Positions 42,351 to 56,444 of a stretch of DNA of 64,000 nucleotides are shown piece after piece (position 1 is the first letter of the stretch; every line of letters begins with the position of its first letter). Position numbers and translations under genes: made by a program. The notes under the pieces are model-generated. The model had not been told where the DNA came from. It ran no database searches and was given only the letters and a program-made list of their open reading frames with translations. Source of the stretch: Diplolepis rosae (Eukaryota; Arthropoda; Insecta; Hymenoptera; Diplolepididae); contig JAPYXD010000738.1 of NCBI GenBank assembly GCA_030998225.1, forward strand, positions 992,001-1,056,000, read 5' to 3'.

Positions 42351-45300
42351 TTAAATTAGCCCTTGTAATCGTCTTTCAGCTGGGGCATGTGAAAAATGTT
42401 ACAAGTTTCTAGTTTTGGGTGAGAATTTACCGTCTAACTCAAAATTATCGAATTCCGGGTTAGTTTTTGCCCATTTTGACTGTCTTCCGACAAATGAATT
42501 TTCATTAAATAATTCTCTTAAAGTAGCCCTTGTAATCGTCTTTCGGGTAGGGCACGTGAAAAATGTCACAGGTTTCTAGGTTTGGGTGAGAATTTACCGT
42601 CTAACCCAAAATCATCTAATTCAGGGTCAGTTTTTGCCAATTTTGATTGTCTTCGGACAAATGAATTTTCATTAAATAATTCTCTTCAAGTAGCCCTTGT
42701 AATCGTCTTTCAGGTGGGGCATGTGAAAAATGTTACAAGTTTCTAGTTTTGGGTGAGAATTTACCGTCTAACTCAAAATCATCGAATTCCGGGTCAGTTT
42801 TTGCCCATTTTGACTGTCTTCCGAAGAATGAATTTTCATTACATAATTCTCTTAAATTAGCCCTTGTAATCGTCTTTCAGGTGGGGCATGAGAAAAATGT
42901 TACAAGTTTCTAGTTTTGGGTGAGAATTTACAGTCTAACACAAAATCATCGAGTTCCGGGTAAATTTTTTCCCATTTTGACAGTCTTCCGAAGAATGAAT
43001 TTTCATTAAATAATTCTCTTCAAGTAGCCCTTGTAATCGTCTTTCAGGTGGGTCATGTGAAAAATGTCACAAGTTTCTAGCTTTGGGTGAGAATTTACCG
43101 TCTAACTCAAAATCATCGAATTCCGGGTTAGTTTTTGCCCATTTTGACTTACTTCCGACAAATGAATTTTCATTAAATAATTCTCTTAAAGTAGCCCTTG
43201 TAATCGTCTTTCAGGTGGGGCATGAGAAAAATGTTACAAGTTTCTAGTTTTGGGTGAGAATTTACAGTCTAACACAAAATCATCGAGTTCCGGGTAAATT
43301 TTTTCCCATTTTGACAGTCTTCCGAAGAATGAATTTTCATTAAATAATTCTCTTCAAGTAGCCCTTGTAATCGTCTTTCTGGTGGGGCATGTGAAAAATG
43401 TCACAAGTTTCTAGTTTTGGGTGAGAATTTACCGTCTAACTCAAAATCATCGAATTCAGGGTCAGTTTTTTCCCATTTTGACTGTCTTCCGCAAATGAAT
43501 TTTCATTAATTAATTCTCTTAAAGTAGCCCTTGTAATCGTCTTTCAGGTGGGGCATGAGAAAAATGTCACAAGTTTCTAGTTTTGGGTGAGAAATTACCG
43601 TCTAACCCAAATTCATCGAATTCCGGGTAAATTTTTTCCCATTTTGACTGTCTTCCGACAAATGAATTTTCATTAAATAATTTTTTTTAAGTAGCCCTTG
43701 TAATCTTCTTTCAGGTGGGTCATGTGAAAAATGTCACAAGATTCTAGTTTTGGCTGAGAATTTACCGTCTAACTCAAAATTATCGAATTCCGGGTTAGTT
43801 TTTGCCCATTTTGACTGTCTTCCGACAAATGAATTTTCATTAAATAATTCTATTTAAGTATCCCTTGTAATCGTCTTTCCGGTGGGGCATGTGAAAAATG
43901 TCACAAGTTTCTAGTTTTGGGTGAGAATTTACCGTCTAACTCAAAATCATCGAATTCCGGGTCAGTTTTTGCCCATGTTGACTGTCTTCCGACAAATGAA
44001 TTTTCATTAATTAATTCTCTCAAAATAGCCCTTGTAACCGTCTTTCAGGTGGGGCATGTGAAAAATGTTACAAGTTTCTAGTTTTGGGTGAGAATTTACC
44101 GTCTAACCCAAAATCATCGAATTCAGGGTCAGTTTTTGCCCATTTTGATTGTCTTCGGACAAATGAATTTTCATTAAATAATTCTCTTTAAGTACTCCTT
44201 GTAATCGTCTTTCAGGTGGGGCTTGTGAAAAATGTTACAAGTTTCTAGTTTTGGGTGAGAATTTACCGTCTAACCCAAAATCATCGAATTCCGGGTAAAT
44301 TTTTTCCCATTTTGACTGTCTTCCGAAGAATGAATTTTTATAACATAATTTTTTTTAAGTAGCCCTTGTAATCTTCTTTCAGGTGGGTCATGTGAAAAAT
44401 GTCACAAGTTTCTAGTTTTGGCTGAGAATTTACCGTCTAACTCAAAATTATCGAATTCCGGGTTAGTTTTTGCCCATTTTGACTGTCTTCCGACAAATGA
44501 ATTTTCATTAAATAATTCTATTTAAGTATCCCTTGTAATCGTCTTTCCGGTGGGGCATGTGAAAAATGTCACAAGTTTCTAGTTTTGGGTGAGAATTTAC
44601 CGTCTAACTCAAAATCATCGAATTCCGGTTTTAGTTTTTGCCCATTTTGACTCTCTTCCGCAGAATGAATTTTTAATAAATAATTCTTTTTAATAAGCCC
44701 TTGTAATCGTCTTTCAGGTGGGGCTTGTGAAAAATGTTACAAGTTTCTAGTTTTGGGTGAGATTTTACCGTCTAACCCAAAATCATCTAATTCCGGGTTA
44801 GTTTTTGCCCATTTTGACTGTCTTCCGACAAATGAATTTTCATTAAATAATTCTATTTAAGTATCCCTTGTAATCGTCTTTCAGGTGGGGTACGTGAAAA
44901 ATGTCACAAGTTTCTAGTTTTGGTGAGAATTTACCGTCTAACCCAAAATCATCGAATTCCGGGATAGTTTTTGCCCATTTTTAATGTCTTCCAACAAGTG
45001 AATTTTTAATAAATAATTCTTTTTAAATAGACCTTGTAATCGTCTTTCAGGCGGGGCATGTGAAAAATGTTACATGTTTCTAGTTTTGGGTGAGAATTTA
45101 CCGTCTAACACAAAATCATCGAATCCAGGGTCAGTTTTTGCCCATTTTGACTGTCTTCCGAAAAATGAATTTTCATTAAATAATTCTCTTCAAGTAGCCC
45201 TTGTAATCGTCTTTCAGGTGGGGCATGTGAAAAATGTCACAAGTTTCTAGTTTTGGGTGAGAATTTACCGTCTAACTCAAAATCATCGAATTCCGGGTCA

Positions 45301-48300
45301 GTTTTTGCCCATTTTGATTGTCTTCGGACAAATGAATTTTCATTAAATAATTCTCTTCAAGTAGCCCTTGTAATCGTCTTTCAGGTGGGGCATGTGAAAA
45401 ATGTCACAAGTTTCTAGTTTTGGGTGAGAATTTACCGTCTAACTCAAAATCATAGAATTCCGGGTCAGTTTTTGCCCATTTTGACTGTCTTCCGACGTAT
45501 GAATTTTTATAACATAGATTTTTTTGAGTAGCCCTTGTAATCGTCTTTCAAGTGGGGCATGTGAAAAATGTCACAAGCTTCTAGTTTTGGGTGAGAATTT
45601 ACCGTCTAACACAAAATCATCGAATTCCGGGTTAGTTTTTGCCCATTTTGACTGTCTTCCGAAAAATGAATTTTCAATAAATAATTCTATTTAAGTAGCT
45701 CTTGTAATCGTCTTTCGGGTAGGGCACGTGAAAAATGTCACAGGTTTCTAGTTTTGGGTGAGAAATTACCGTCTAACTCAAAATCATCGAATTCCGGGTT
45801 AGTTTTTGCCCATTTTGACTGTCTTCCGACAAATGAATCTTCATTAAATAATTCTCTTCAAGTAGCCCTTGTAATCGTCTTTCAGCTGGGGCATGAGAAA
45901 AATGTTACAAGTTTCTAGTTTTGGGTGAGAATTTACCGTCTAACCCAAAATCATCGAATTCCGGGTTAGTTTTTGCCCATTTTGACTGTCTTCCGACAAA
46001 TGAATTTTCAATAAATAATTCTATTTAAGTATCCCTTGTAATCGTCTTTCGGGTGGGGCATGTGAATAATGTCACAAGTTTCTAGTTTTGGGTGAGAATT
46101 TACCGTCTAACTCAAAATCATCGAATTCTGTGTCAGTTTTTGCCCATTTTTAATGTCTTCCGAAGAATGAATTTTTAATAAATAATTCTTTTTAATAAGC
46201 CCTTGTAATCGTCTTTCAGGTGGAGCATGTGAAAAATGTCACAAGTTTCTAGTTTTGGGTGAGAATTTACCGTCTAACTCAAAATCATCGAATTCCGGGT
46301 CAGTCTTTGCCCATTTTGACTGTCTTCCGACAAATGAATTTACATTAATTAATTCTCTAAAAATAGCCCTTGTAATCGTCTTTCAGGTGGGGAATGTGAA
46401 AAATGCTACAAGTTTCTAGTTTTGGGTGAGAATTTACCGTCCAACCCAATATCATCGAATTCCGGGCTAGTTTCTGCCCATTTCGACTGTCTTCCGACAA
46501 ATGAATTTTCAACAAATAATTCTATTTAAGTATCCCTTGTAATCGTCTTTCGGGTGGGGCATGTGAAAAATGTCACAAGTTTCTAGTTTTGGGTGAGAAT
46601 TTACCGTCTAACTCAAAATCATCGAATTCTGTGTCAGTTTTTGCCCATTTTTAATGTCTTCCGAAGAATGAATTTTTAATAAATAATTCTTTTTAATAAG
46701 CCCTTGTAATCGTCTTTCAGGTGGAGCATGTGAAAAATGTCACAAGCTTCAAGTTTTGGGTGAGATTTTACAGTCTATCCCAAAATCATCGAATTCCGGG
46801 TTAGTTTTTGCCCATTTTGACTGTCTTCCGACAAATGAATTTTCATTAAATAATTCTCTTAAAGTAGCCCTTGTAATCGTCTTTCGGGTGGGGCATGTGA
46901 AAAATGTCACAAGTTTCTAGTTTTGGGTGAGAATTCACCGTCTATCCCAAAATCATCGAATTCCGGGTTAGTTTTTGCCCATTTTGAAGGTATTCCGACA
47001 AATGAATTTTCATTAAATAATTCTCTTAAAGTAGCCCTTGTAATCGTCTTTCAGGTGGAGCATGTGAAAAATGTTACAAGTTTCTAGTTTTGGGTGAGAA
47101 TTTACCGTCTAACTCAAAATCATCGAATTCCGGGTTAGTTTTTGCCCATTTTGACTGTCTTCCGACCAATGAATTTTCATTAAATAATTCTCTTTAGGTA
47201 GCAATTGTAATCGTCTTTCAGGTGGAGCATGTGAAAAATGTCACAGGCTTCTAGTTTTGGGTGAGAATTTACAGTCTAACTCAAAATCATAGAATACAGC
47301 GTCAGTTTTTTGCCATTTTTTTTGTTTTCGGACAAATGAATTTTCATTAAATAATTCTATTTAAGTAGCCCTTGTAATCGTCTTTCCGGTGGGGCATGTG
47401 AAAAATGTCACAAGTTTCTAGTTTTGGGTGAGAATTTACCGTCTATCTCAAAATCATCGAATTCAGGGTCAGTTTTTTCCCATTTTGACTGTCTTCCGAC
47501 GAATGAATTTTTATTACATACTTTTTTTAAGTAGCCCTTGTAATCTTCTTTCAGGTGGGGCATGTGACGAATGTCACAAGTTTCTAGCTTTGGGTGAGAA
47601 TTTACAGTCTAACTCAAAATCATCGAATTCGGGGTCAGTTTTTGCCCATTTTGACTGTCTTCCGACAAATGAATTTTCATTAAATAATTCTCTTTAAGTA
47701 GCCCTTGTAATCGTCTTTCAGGTGGGGCTTGTGAAAAATGTTACAAGTTTCTAGTTTTGGGTGAGATTTTACCGTCTAACCCAAAATCATCTAATTCCGG
47801 GTTAGTTTTTGCCCATTTTGACTGTCTTCCGACAAATGAATTTTCATTAAATAATTCTATTTAAGTATCCCTTGTAATCGTCTTTCGGGAGGGGCATGTG
47901 AAAAATGTCACAAGTTTCTAGTTTTGGGTGAGAATTTACCGTCTAACTCAAAAATATCGAATTCCGGTTTTAGTTTTTGCCCATTTTGACTCTCTTCCGC
48001 AGAATGAATTTTTAATAAATAATTCTTTTTAATAAGCCCTTGTAATCGTCCTTCAGGTGGAGCATGTGAAAAATGTCACAAGTTTCTAGTTTTGGGTCAG
48101 AATTAACCGTCTAACTCAAAATCATCGAATTCCGGGTCAGTCTTTGCCCATTTTGACTGTCTTCCGACAAATGAATTTACATTAATTAATTCTCTAAAAA
48201 TAGCCCTTGTAACCGTCTTTCAGGTGGGGCATGTGAAAAATGTTACAAGTTTCTAGTTTTGGGTGAGAATTTACCGTCTAACTCAAAATTATCGAATTCC

Positions 48301-48596
48301 GGGTTAGTTTTTGCCCATTTTGACTGTCTTCCGACAAATGAATTTTCATTAAATACTTCTCTTTAAGTAGCCCTCGTAATCGTCTTTCGGGTGGGGCATG
48401 TGAAAAATGTCACAAGTTTCTAGTTTTTGGTGAGAATTAACCGTCTAACTCAAAATCATCGAATTCCGGGTCAGTCTTTGCCCATTTTGACTGTCTTCCG
48501 ACAAATGAATTTACATTAATTAATTCTCTAAAAATAGCCCTTGTAATCGTCTTTCAGGTGGGGAATGTGAAAAATGCTACAAGTTTCTAGTTTTGG

Positions 48597-51330
48597 GTGA
48601 GAATTTACCGTCTAACTCAAAATCATCGAATTCAGGGTCAGTTTTTTCCCGTTTTGACTGTCTTCCGACGAATGAATTTTTATTACATACTTTTTTTAAG
48701 TAGCCCTTGTAATCTTCTTTCAGGTGGGGCATGTGAAAAATGTCACAAGTTTCTAGCTTTGGGTGAGAATTTACCGTCTAACTCAAAATCATCGAATTCG
48801 GGGTCAGTTTTTGCCCATTTTGACTGTCTTCCGACAAATGAATCTTCATTAAATAATTCTCTTCAAGTAGCCCTTGTAATCGTCTTTCAGCTGGGGCATG
48901 AGAAAAATGTTACAAGTTTCTAGTTTTGGGTGAGAATTTACCGTCTAACCCAAAATCATCGAATTCCGGGTTAGTTTTTGCCCATTTTGACTGTCTTCCG
49001 ACAAATGAATTTTCAATAAATAATTCTATTTAAGTATCCCTTGTAATCGTCTTTCGGGTGGGGCATGTGAATAATGTCACAAGTTTCTAGTTTTGGGTGA
49101 GAATTTACCGTCTAACTCAAAATCATCGAATTCCGTGTCAGTTTTTGCCCATTTTTAATGTCTTCCGAAGAATGAATTTTTAATAATTAATTCTTTTTAA
49201 TAAGCCCTTGTGATCGTCTTTCAGGTGGAGCATGTGAAAACTGTCACAAGTTTCTAGTTTTGGGTGAGAATTTACCGTCTATCCCAAAATCATCGAATTC
49301 CGGGTTAGTTTTTGCCCATTTTGATTGTCTTCGGACAAATGAATTTTCATTAAATAATTCTCTTCAAGTAGCACTTGTAATCGTCTTTCGGGTGGGGCAT
49401 GTGAAAAATGTCACAAGTTTCTAGTTTTGGGTGAGAATTTACCGTCTATCCCAAAATCATCGAATTCCGGGTTAGTTTTTGCCCATTTTGAAGGTATTCC
49501 GACAAATGAATTTTCATTAAATAATTCTCTTAAAGTAGCCCTTGTAATCGTCTTTCAGGTGGGGCATGTGAAAAATGTTACAAGTTTCTAGTTTTGGGTG
49601 AGAATTTACCGTCTAACCCAAAATCATCGAATTCCGGGTTAGTTTTTGCCCATTTTGACTGTCTTCCGACAAATGAATTTTCATTAAATAATTCTCTTAA
49701 AGTAGCCCTTGTAATCGTCTTTCAGGTGGGGCATGTGAAAAATGTCACAAGTTTCTAGTTTTGGGTGAGAATTTAACGTCTAACTCAAAATCATCGAATA
49801 CAGCGTCAGTTTTTTCCCATTTTGATTGTTTTCGGACAAATGAATTTTCATTAAATAATTCTCTCAAAATAGCCCTTGTAACCGTCTTTCAGGTGGGGCA
49901 TGTGAAAAATGTTACAAGTTTCTAGTTTTGGGTGAGAATTTACCGTCTAACCCAAAATCATCGAATTCAGGGTTAGTTTTTGCCCATTTTGACTGTCTTC
50001 TGAGGAATGAATTCTTATTAAATAATTTTTGTTAAGTAGCCCTTGTAATCTTCTTTCAGGTGGGGCATGTGAAAAATGTCACAAGTTTCTAGCTTTGGGT
50101 GGGAATTTACCGTCTAACTCAAAATCATCGAATTCCGGGTCAGTTTTTGCCCATTTTGACTGTCTTCCGACAAATGAATTTTCAATAAATAATTCTATTT
50201 AAGTATCCCTTGTAATCGTCTTTCGGGTGGGGCATGTGAATAATGTCACAAGTTTCTAGTTTTGGGTGAGAATTTACCGTCTAACTCAAAATCATCGAAT
50301 TCCGTGTCAGTTTTTGCCCATTTTTAATGTCTTCCGAAGAATGAATTTTTAATAAATAATTCTTTTTAATAAGCCCTTGTAATCGTCTTTCAGGTGGAGC
50401 ATGTGAAAACTGTCACAAGCTTCTAGTTTTGGGTGAGATTTTACAGTCTAACCCAAAATCATCGAATTCCGGGTTAGTTTTTGCCCATTTTGACTGTCTT
50501 CCGACAAATGAATTTTCATTAAATAATTCTCTTAAAGTAGCCCTTGTAATCGTCTTTCGGGTGGGGCATGTGAAAAATGTCACAAGTTTCTAGTTTTGGG
50601 TGAGAATTTACCGTCTATCCCAAAATCATCGAATTCCGGGTTAGTTTTTGCCCATTTTGAAGGTATTCCGACAAATGAATTTTCATTAAATAATTCTCTT
50701 AAAGTAGCCCTTGTAATCGTCTTTCAGGTGGAGCATGTGAAAAATGTTACAAGTTTCTAGTTTTGAGTGAGAATTTACCGTCTATCCCAAAATCATCGAA
50801 TTCCGGGTTAGTTTTTGCCCATTTTGACTGTCTTCCGACAAATGAATTTTCATTAAATAATTCTCTTAAAGTAGCCCTTATAATCGTCTTTCAGGTGGAG
50901 CATGTGAAAAATGTCACAAGCTTCTAGTTTTGGGTGAGAATTTACAGTCTAACCCAAAATCATCGAATACAGCGTCAGTTTTTTCCCATTTTGATTGTTT
51001 TCGGACAAATGAATTTTCATTAAATAATTCTCTTTAAGTAGCCCTTGTAATCGTCTTTCAGGTGGGGCATGTGAAAAATGTCACAAGTTTCTAGTTTTGG
51101 GTGAGAATTTACCGTCTAACTCAAAATCATTGAATTCCGGGTCAGTTTTTGCCCATTTTGACTGCCTTCCGACGAATGAAATTTTATTACATAATTTTTT
51201 TAAGTAGCCCTTGTAATCGTCTTTCAGGTGGGGCATGTGAAAAATGTCACAAGTTTCTAGTTTTGGGTGAGAATTTACCGTCTAACTCAAAATCATCGAA
51301 TTCCGGGTTAGTTTTTGCCCATTTTGACTG
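48597..51330 (-). repeat. Large block duplication, copy 1 (offset 7848 bp)
   Basis: This stretch matches 56445-59180 with a constant offset of 7848 bp (47 monomers). Shared landmarks are the rare tattacatac monomer (48681 and 56529), the marker monomers (49156/57004 and 50325/58173) and the tgccttccgacgaatg monomer near 51170/59015. The match fades beyond about 51330, where the marker pattern of the two copies no longer agrees. A third partial copy begins near 63500 (tattacatac at 63542) and runs off the window. Confidence 0.75.
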
Positions 51331-52299
51331 TCTTCCGACAAATGAATTTTCATTAAATAATTCTCTTTAGGTAGCAATTGTAATCGTCTTTCAGGTGGAG
51401 CATGTGAAAAATGTCACAGGCTTCTAGTTTTGGGTGAGAATTTACAGTCTAACTCAAAATCATCGAATACAGCGTCAGTTTTTGCCCATTTTGATTGTTT
51501 TCGGACAAATGAATTTTCATTAAATAATTCTCTTTAAGTAGCCCTTGTAATCGTCTTTCAGGTGGGGCATGTGAAAAATGTCACAAGTTTCTAGTTTTGG
51601 GTGAGAATTTACCGTCTAACTCAAAATTATCGAATTCCGGGTTAGTTTTTGCCCATTTTGACTGTCTTCCGACAAATGAATTTTCATTAAATAATTCTCT
51701 TAAAGTAGCCCTTGTAATCGTCTTTCAGCTGGGGCATGAGAAAAATGTTACAAGTTTCTAGTTTTGGGTGAGAATTTACCGTCTAACCCAAAATCATCGA
51801 ATTCCGGGTTAGTTTTTGCCCATTTTGACTGTCTTCCGACAAATGAATTTTCAATAAATAATTCTATTTAAGTATCCCTTGTAATCGTCTTTCGGGTGGG
51901 GCATGTGAATAATGTCACAAGTTTCTAGTTTTGGGTGAGAATTTACCGTCTAACCCGAAATCATCGAATTCCGGGATAGTTTTTGCCCATTTTTAATGTC
52001 TTCCGAAGAATGAATTTTTAATAAATAATTCTTTTTAATAAGCCCTTGTAATCGTCTTTCAGGTGGAGCATGTGAAAAATGTCACAAGCTTCTAGTTTTG
52101 GGTGAGAATTTACAGTCTAACTCAAAATCATCGAATACAGCGTCAGTTTTTTCCCATTTTGATTGTTTTCGGACAAATGGATTTTCATTAAATAATTCTA
52201 TTTAAGTATCCCTTGTAATCGTCTTTCGGGTGGGGCATGTGAAAAATGTCACAAGCTTCTAGTTTTGGGTGAGAATTTACAGTCTAACCCAAAATCATC

Positions 52300-52466
52300 G
52301 AATTCCGGGTTAGTTTTTGCCCATTTTGACTGTCTTCCGACAAATGAATTTTCATTAAATAATTCTCTTAAAGTAGCCCTTGTAATCGTCTTTCAGGTGG
52401 GGCATGTGAAAAATGTCACAAGTTTCTAGTTTTGGGTGAGAATTTACCGTCTAACTCAAAATCATC
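52300..52466 (-). repeat. Reference monomer, right array (167 bp)
   Basis: This is a typical right-hand copy, again exactly 167 bp between landmarks, read on the minus strand. Compared with the left reference it carries gattacaagg, ctttaagagaatt in place of the long A-run, aatgaaaattcatt, and aactaacccgg. The segment aatgaaaattcatt is a short dyad with 6-bp arms and a 2-bp centre. The tgtgacatttttcacatg dyad is intact. Confidence 0.92.
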
Positions 52467-52989
52467 GAATTCCGGGTTAGTTTTTGCCCATTTTGACTGT
52501 CTTCCGACAAATGAATTTTCATTAAATAATTCTCTTAAAGTAGCCCTTGTAATCGTCTTTCAGGTGGGGCATGTGAAAAATGTTACAAGTTTCTAGTTTT
52601 GGGTGAGAATTTACCGTCTAACACAAAATCATCGAATTCCGGGTTAGTTTTTGCCCATTTTGACTGTCTTCCGAAAAATGAATTTTCATTAAATAATTCT
52701 CTTAATGTAGCCCTTGTAATCGTCTTTCAGGTGGGGCATGTGAAAAATGTCACAAGTTTCTAGTTTTGGGTGAGAATTTACAGTCTAACTCAAAATCATC
52801 GAATACAGCGTCAGTTTTTTCCCATTTTGATTGTTTTCGGACAAATGAATTTTCATTAAATAATTCTCTTAATGTAGCCCTTGTAATCGTCTTTCAGGTG
52901 GGGCATGTGAAAAATGTCACAAGTTTCTAGTTTTGGGTGAGAATTTACCGTCTAACTCAAAATTATCGAATTCCGGGTTAGTTTTTGCC

Positions 52990-54730
52990 CATTTTGAAGG
53001 TCTTACGACAAATGAATTTTCATTAAATAATTCTATTTAAGTATCCCTTGTAATCGTCTTTCGGGTGGGGCATGTGAAAAATGTCACAAGTTTCTAGTTT
53101 TGGGTGAGAATTTACCGTCTAAGTCAAAATCATCGAATTCCGTGTCAGTTTTTGCCCATTTTTAATGTCTTCCGAAGAATGAATTTTTAATAAATAATTC
53201 TTTTTAATAAGCCCTTGTAATCGTCTTTCAGGTGGAGCATGTGAAAAATGTCACAAGCTTCTAGTTTTGGGTGAGAATTTACAGTCTAACCCAAAATCAT
53301 CGAATTCCGGGTTAGTTTTTGCCCATTTTGACTGTCTTCCGACAAATGAATTTTCATTAAATAATTCTCTTAAAGTAGCCCTTGTAATCGTCTTTCAGGT
53401 GGGGCATGTGAAAAATGTTACAAGTTTCTAGTTTTGGGTCAGAATTTAACGTCTAACTCAAAATCATCGAATACAGCGTCAGTTTTTTCCCATTTTGATT
53501 GTTTTCGGACAAATGAATTTTCATTAAATAATTCTCTTTAAGTAGCCCTTGTAATCTTCTTTCAGGTGGGGCATGTGAAAAATGTCACAAGTTTCTAGCT
53601 TTGGGTGAGAATTTACCGTCTAACTCAAAATCATCGAATTCCGGGTTAGTTTTTGCCCATTTTGACTGTCTTCCGACAAATGAATTTTCATTAAATAATT
53701 CTCTTAAAGTAGCCCTTGTAATCGTCTTTCAGGTGGGGCATGTGAAAAATGTTACAAGTTTCTAGTTTTGGGTCAGAATTTAACGTCTAACTCAAAATCA
53801 TCGAATACAGCGTCAGTTTTTTCCCATTTTGATTGTTTTCGGACAAATGAATTTTCATTAAATAATTCTCTTTAAGTAGCCCTTGTAATCTTCTTTCAGG
53901 TGGGGCATGTGAAAAATGTCACAAGTTTCTAGCTTTGGGTGAGAATTTACCGTATAACTCAAAATCATCGAATTCCGGGTTAGGTTTTGCCCATTTTGAC
54001 TGTCTTCCGAAATATGAATTTTCATTAAATAATTTTCTTAAAGTAGCCCTTGTAATCGTCTTTCAGCTGGGGCATGAGAAAAATGTTACAAGTTTCTAGT
54101 TTTGGGTGAGAATTTACCGTCTAACCCAAAATCATCGAATTCCGGGTTAGTTTTTGCCCATTTTGACTGTCTTCCGACAAATGAATTTTCATTAAATAAT
54201 TCTATTTAAGTATCCCTTGTAATCGTCTTTCGGGTGGGGCATGTGAAAAATGTCACAAGTTTCTAGTTTTGGGTGAGAATTTACCGTCTAACTCAAAATC
54301 ATCGAATTCTGTGTCAGTTTTTGCCCATTTTTAATGTCTTCCGAAGAATGAATTTTTAATAAATAATTCTTTTTAATAAGCCCTTGTAATCTTCTTTCAG
54401 GTGGGGCATGTGAAAAATGTCACAAGTTTCTAGTTTTGGGTGAGAATTTACAGTCTAACCCAAAATCATCGAATTCCGGGTTAGTTTTTGCCCATTTTGA
54501 CTGTCTTCCGACAAATGAATTTTCATTAAATAATTCTCTTAAAGTAGCCCTTGTAATCGTCTTTCGGGTGGGGCATGTGAAAAATGTCACAAGTTTCTAG
54601 TTTTGGGTGAGAATTTACCGTCTATCCCAAAATCATCGAATTCCGGGTTAGTTTTTGCCCATTTTGAAGGTATTCCGACAAATGAATTTTCATTAAATAA
54701 TTCTATTTAAGTAGCCCTTGTAATCGTCTT
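52990..54730 (-). repeat. Block duplication with offset 8349 bp, copy 1
   Basis: Corresponds to 61339-63079 at a constant 8349 bp (50 monomers). Rare changes shared by both include aaggtcttacg, ctaagtcaaaat (53119/61468) and cgtataactc (53951/62300). This offset is 501 bp (three monomers) longer than the 7848-bp offset of the neighbouring block, which suggests a gain or loss of three monomers between the two duplicated segments. Confidence 0.74.
53163..54331 (-). repeat. Example 7-monomer higher-order unit
   Basis: One 1169-bp unit from marker to marker. It contains two near-identical successive pairs that carry the ggtcagaatttaacg variant followed by the gctttgggtgag variant. The same unit recurs 8349 bp downstream at 61512-62680, including the rare cgtataactc change (53951 and 62300). 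Confidence 0.78.
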
Positions 54731-56444
54731 TCAGGTGGGACATGTGAAAAATGTCACAAGTTTCTAGTTTTGGGTGAGAATTTACCGTCTAACTCAAAAT
54801 CATCGAATTCCGGGTTATTTTTTGCCCATTTTGACTGTCTTCCGAAAAATGAATTTTCATTAAATAATTCTCTTAAAGTAGCCCTTGTAATCGTCTTTCA
54901 GGTGGGGCATGAGAAAAATGTTACAAGTTTCTAGCTTTGGGTGAGAATTTACCGTCTAACTCAATATCATCGAATTCCGGGTTAGTTTTTGCCCATTTTG
55001 ACTGTCTTCCGACAAATGAATTTTCATTAAATAATTCTCTTAAAGTAGCCCTTGTAATCGTCTTTCAGGTGGGGCATGTGAAAAATGTCACAAGTTTCTA
55101 GTTTTGGAGTGAGAATTTAAAGTCTAACTCAAAATCATCGAATTCAGCGTCAGTTTTTGCCCATTTTGATTGTCTTCGGACAAATGAATTTTCATTAAAT
55201 AATTCTCTTCAAGTAGCCCTTGTAATCGTCTTTCAGGTGGGGCATGTGAAAAATGTCACAAGTTTCTAGTTTTGGGTGAGAATTTACCGTCTAACTCAAA
55301 ATCATCGAATTCCGGGTTAGGTTTTGCCCATTTTGACTGTCTTCCGAAATATGAATTTTCATTAAATAATTCTCTTAAAGTAGCCCTTGTAATCGTCTTT
55401 CAGGTGGGGCATGAGAAAAATGTTACAAGTTTCTAGTTTTGGGTGAGAATTTACCGTCTAACTCAAAATCATCGAATTCCGGGTTAGTTTTTGCCCATTT
55501 TGACTGTCTTCCGACAAATGAATTTTCATTAAATAATTCTATTTAAGTATCCCTTGTAATCGTCTTTCGGGTGGGGCATGTGAAAAATGTCACAAGTTTC
55601 TAGTTTTGGGTGAGAATTTACCGTCTAACTCAAAATCATCGAATTCTGTGTCAGTTTTTGCCCATTTTTAATGTCTTCCGAAGAATGAATTTTTAATAAA
55701 TAATTCTTTTTAATAAGCCCTTGTAATCTTCTTTCAGGTGGGGCATGTGAATACTGTCACAAGCTTCTAGTTTTGGGTGAGAATTTACCGTCTAACTCAA
55801 AATCATCGAATTCCGGGTTAGTTTTTGCCCATTTTGACTGTCTTCCGACAAATGAATTTTCATTAAATAATTCTCTTAAAGTAGCCCTTGTAATCGTCTT
55901 TCGGGTGGGGCATGTGAAAAATGTCACAAGTTTCTAGTTTTGGGTGAGAATTTACCGTCTATCCCAAAATCATCGAATTCCGGGTTAGTTTTTGCCCATT
56001 TTGAAGGTATTCCGACAAATGAATTTTCATTAAATAATTCTCTTAAAGTAGCCCTTGTAATCGTCTTTCAGGTGGGGCATGTGAAAAATGTTACAAGTTT
56101 CTAGTTTTGGGTGAGAATTTACCGTCTAACCCAAAATCATCGAATTCCGGGTTAGTTTTTGCCCATTTTGACTGTCTTCCGACAAATGACTTATCAATAA
56201 ATAATTCTCTTAAAGTAGCCCTTATAATCGTCTTTCAGGTGGAGCATGTGAAAAATATCACAAGTTTCTAGATTTGGGTCAGAATTTAACGTCTAACTCA
56301 AAATCATCGAATACAGCGTCAGTTTTTTCCCATTTTGATTGTTTTCGGACAAATGAATTTTCATTAAATAATTCTCTCAAAATAGCCCTTGTAACCGTCT
56401 TTCAGGTGGGGCATGTGAAAAATGTTACAAGTTTCTAGTTTTGG

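Noticed and set aside
48597..48923. 108-codon open frame with a CEKCH motif resembling a haem-binding CxxCH, repeated at 47428, 51149, 56445, 58997 and 61049
   Set aside because: The motif is simply one frame of the gcatgtgaaaaatgtcacaa segment present in every monomer. The frames duplicate because the DNA block duplicates at 7848 bp.
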